5,185 nucleotides of DNA. Source: Candidatus Bathyarchaeota archaeon. GTDB taxonomy: Archaea > Thermoproteota > Bathyarchaeia > RBG-16-48-13 > GCA-020355125. The stretch covers positions 1-5,185 of the forward strand of contig DAOVBJ010000085.1 in the NCBI GenBank assembly GCA_030670615.1. The letters are read 5' to 3'. Below, in pieces: positions 4,890 to 5,185 of the stretch. Position numbers and translations under genes: made by a program. The notes under the pieces were generated by a model. It saw only the letters and a list, made by a program, of their open reading frames with translations. It had not been told where the DNA came from and ran no database searches. Position 1 is the first letter of the stretch; every line of letters starts with the position of its first letter.

Positions 4890-5185
4890 GAGGCTTCTTG
4901 GACAGGGATTTCCTGAAGACGGTGGAAGGCTTCCTCTTCTGTGTGGTTGGAGGCACTCATCCCAAGAACCGCGTAATATCTTATCTGAAGTACGTTCCAT
5001 CCCGCGAGGGACGCTGGGGACGACGAGGAGAGAGCTACTCACGAACGATGCCGAACTACACTATTCCCAGCCTTGCGGCCAACATACGGATGCTGTCCGA
5101 GCAGTATCCCCAGTACATCTTTCACTCTCGAACGCTGAACGTTACAATGTCGGCAGTTCCCAAACGGTTCGTAGCAGAGCACTAC
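4886..5185 (+). CDS. Paralogue of the preceding nucleotidyltransferase-family protein (3' partial)
   Basis: An ATG at 4886 overlaps the TGA of the previous gene (ATGA), and the frame is open for 100 codons to the window end. Residues 8-38 align without gaps to residues 11-41 of the upstream protein (14 of 31 identical by eye, including F-x-V-x-G, HP, N-x-VI and Y-x-P). Residues 74-100 align to 71-97 (10 of 27 identical, including PQY, VP and VA-x-HY). It is therefore a diverged tandem copy of the N-terminal region. Whether it keeps a nucleotidyltransferase core lies beyond the window: in the neighbour the GS...DxD motif falls at residues 141-155. The overlap implies translational coupling and perhaps a heteromeric partner. 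It is more arginine-rich than its neighbour (for example EGRWGRRGESYSR at 41-53). The frame was found by reading directly through the overlap. Confidence 0.78.
   Translation, partial: MRGFLDRDFLKTVEGFLFCVVGGTHPKNRVISYLKYVPSREGRWGRRGESYSRTMPNYTIPSLAANIRMLSEQYPQYIFHSRTLNVTMSAVPKRFVAEHY

Noticed and set aside
4404..5042. A 212-codon open frame on the minus strand
   Set aside because: It lies opposite two plus-strand genes with clear family motifs and mutual homology, spans their overlap, and its translation is rich in Ser, Pro and Arg with no recognisable domain.

Overview
The window looks archaeal. It carries ribosomal protein S17e (an archaeal/eukaryotic protein), a small archaeal-type Hsp20, a MoaD/ubiquitin-like protein ending in Gly-Gly, and a predicted nucleotidyltransferase of a type I associate with archaea. 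Promoter candidates are TATA boxes rather than -35/-10 pairs, and three of the genes use TTG starts. The protein style resembles uncultured Thermoproteota such as Bathyarchaeia, but that placement is an impression and was not tested.

Layout. (1) 1-354, plus strand: the C-terminal part of an Hsp20 chaperone cut by the window edge. (2) 355-533: a convergent intergenic region with terminator-like sequence for both strands. (3) 1446-534, minus strand: a compact operon of S17e, then a small all-helical protein of unknown function (possibly HEPN-like), then a MoaD-like protein. S17e and the helical protein are 3 nt apart; the MoaD-like gene follows after 19 nt with a strong GGAGGG ribosome binding site. 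(4) 1447-1826: an AT-rich region with no confident gene. It holds the S17e promoter, a dyad at its predicted transcription start, and an unresolved stretch that reads as protein-like on both strands. (5) 3650-1827, minus strand: a complete glmS, the entry enzyme to UDP-GlcNAc synthesis. (6) 3651-3839: a divergent promoter region with a nested inverted repeat directly upstream of a TATA-like box. (7) 3840-5185, plus strand: two overlapping genes (4 nt ATGA overlap) with homologous N-terminal regions. The first carries a clear nucleotidyltransferase signature; the second runs off the window.

Most genes are recognisable archaeal core functions (chaperone, ribosome, sulfur carrier or protein modifier, amino-sugar synthesis). 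The less characterised parts are the helical protein locked behind S17e, the tandem nucleotidyltransferase-family pair, and two dyads placed where regulators could act. I see no mobile element, CRISPR array, tRNA or rRNA, and no convincing wholly new system.
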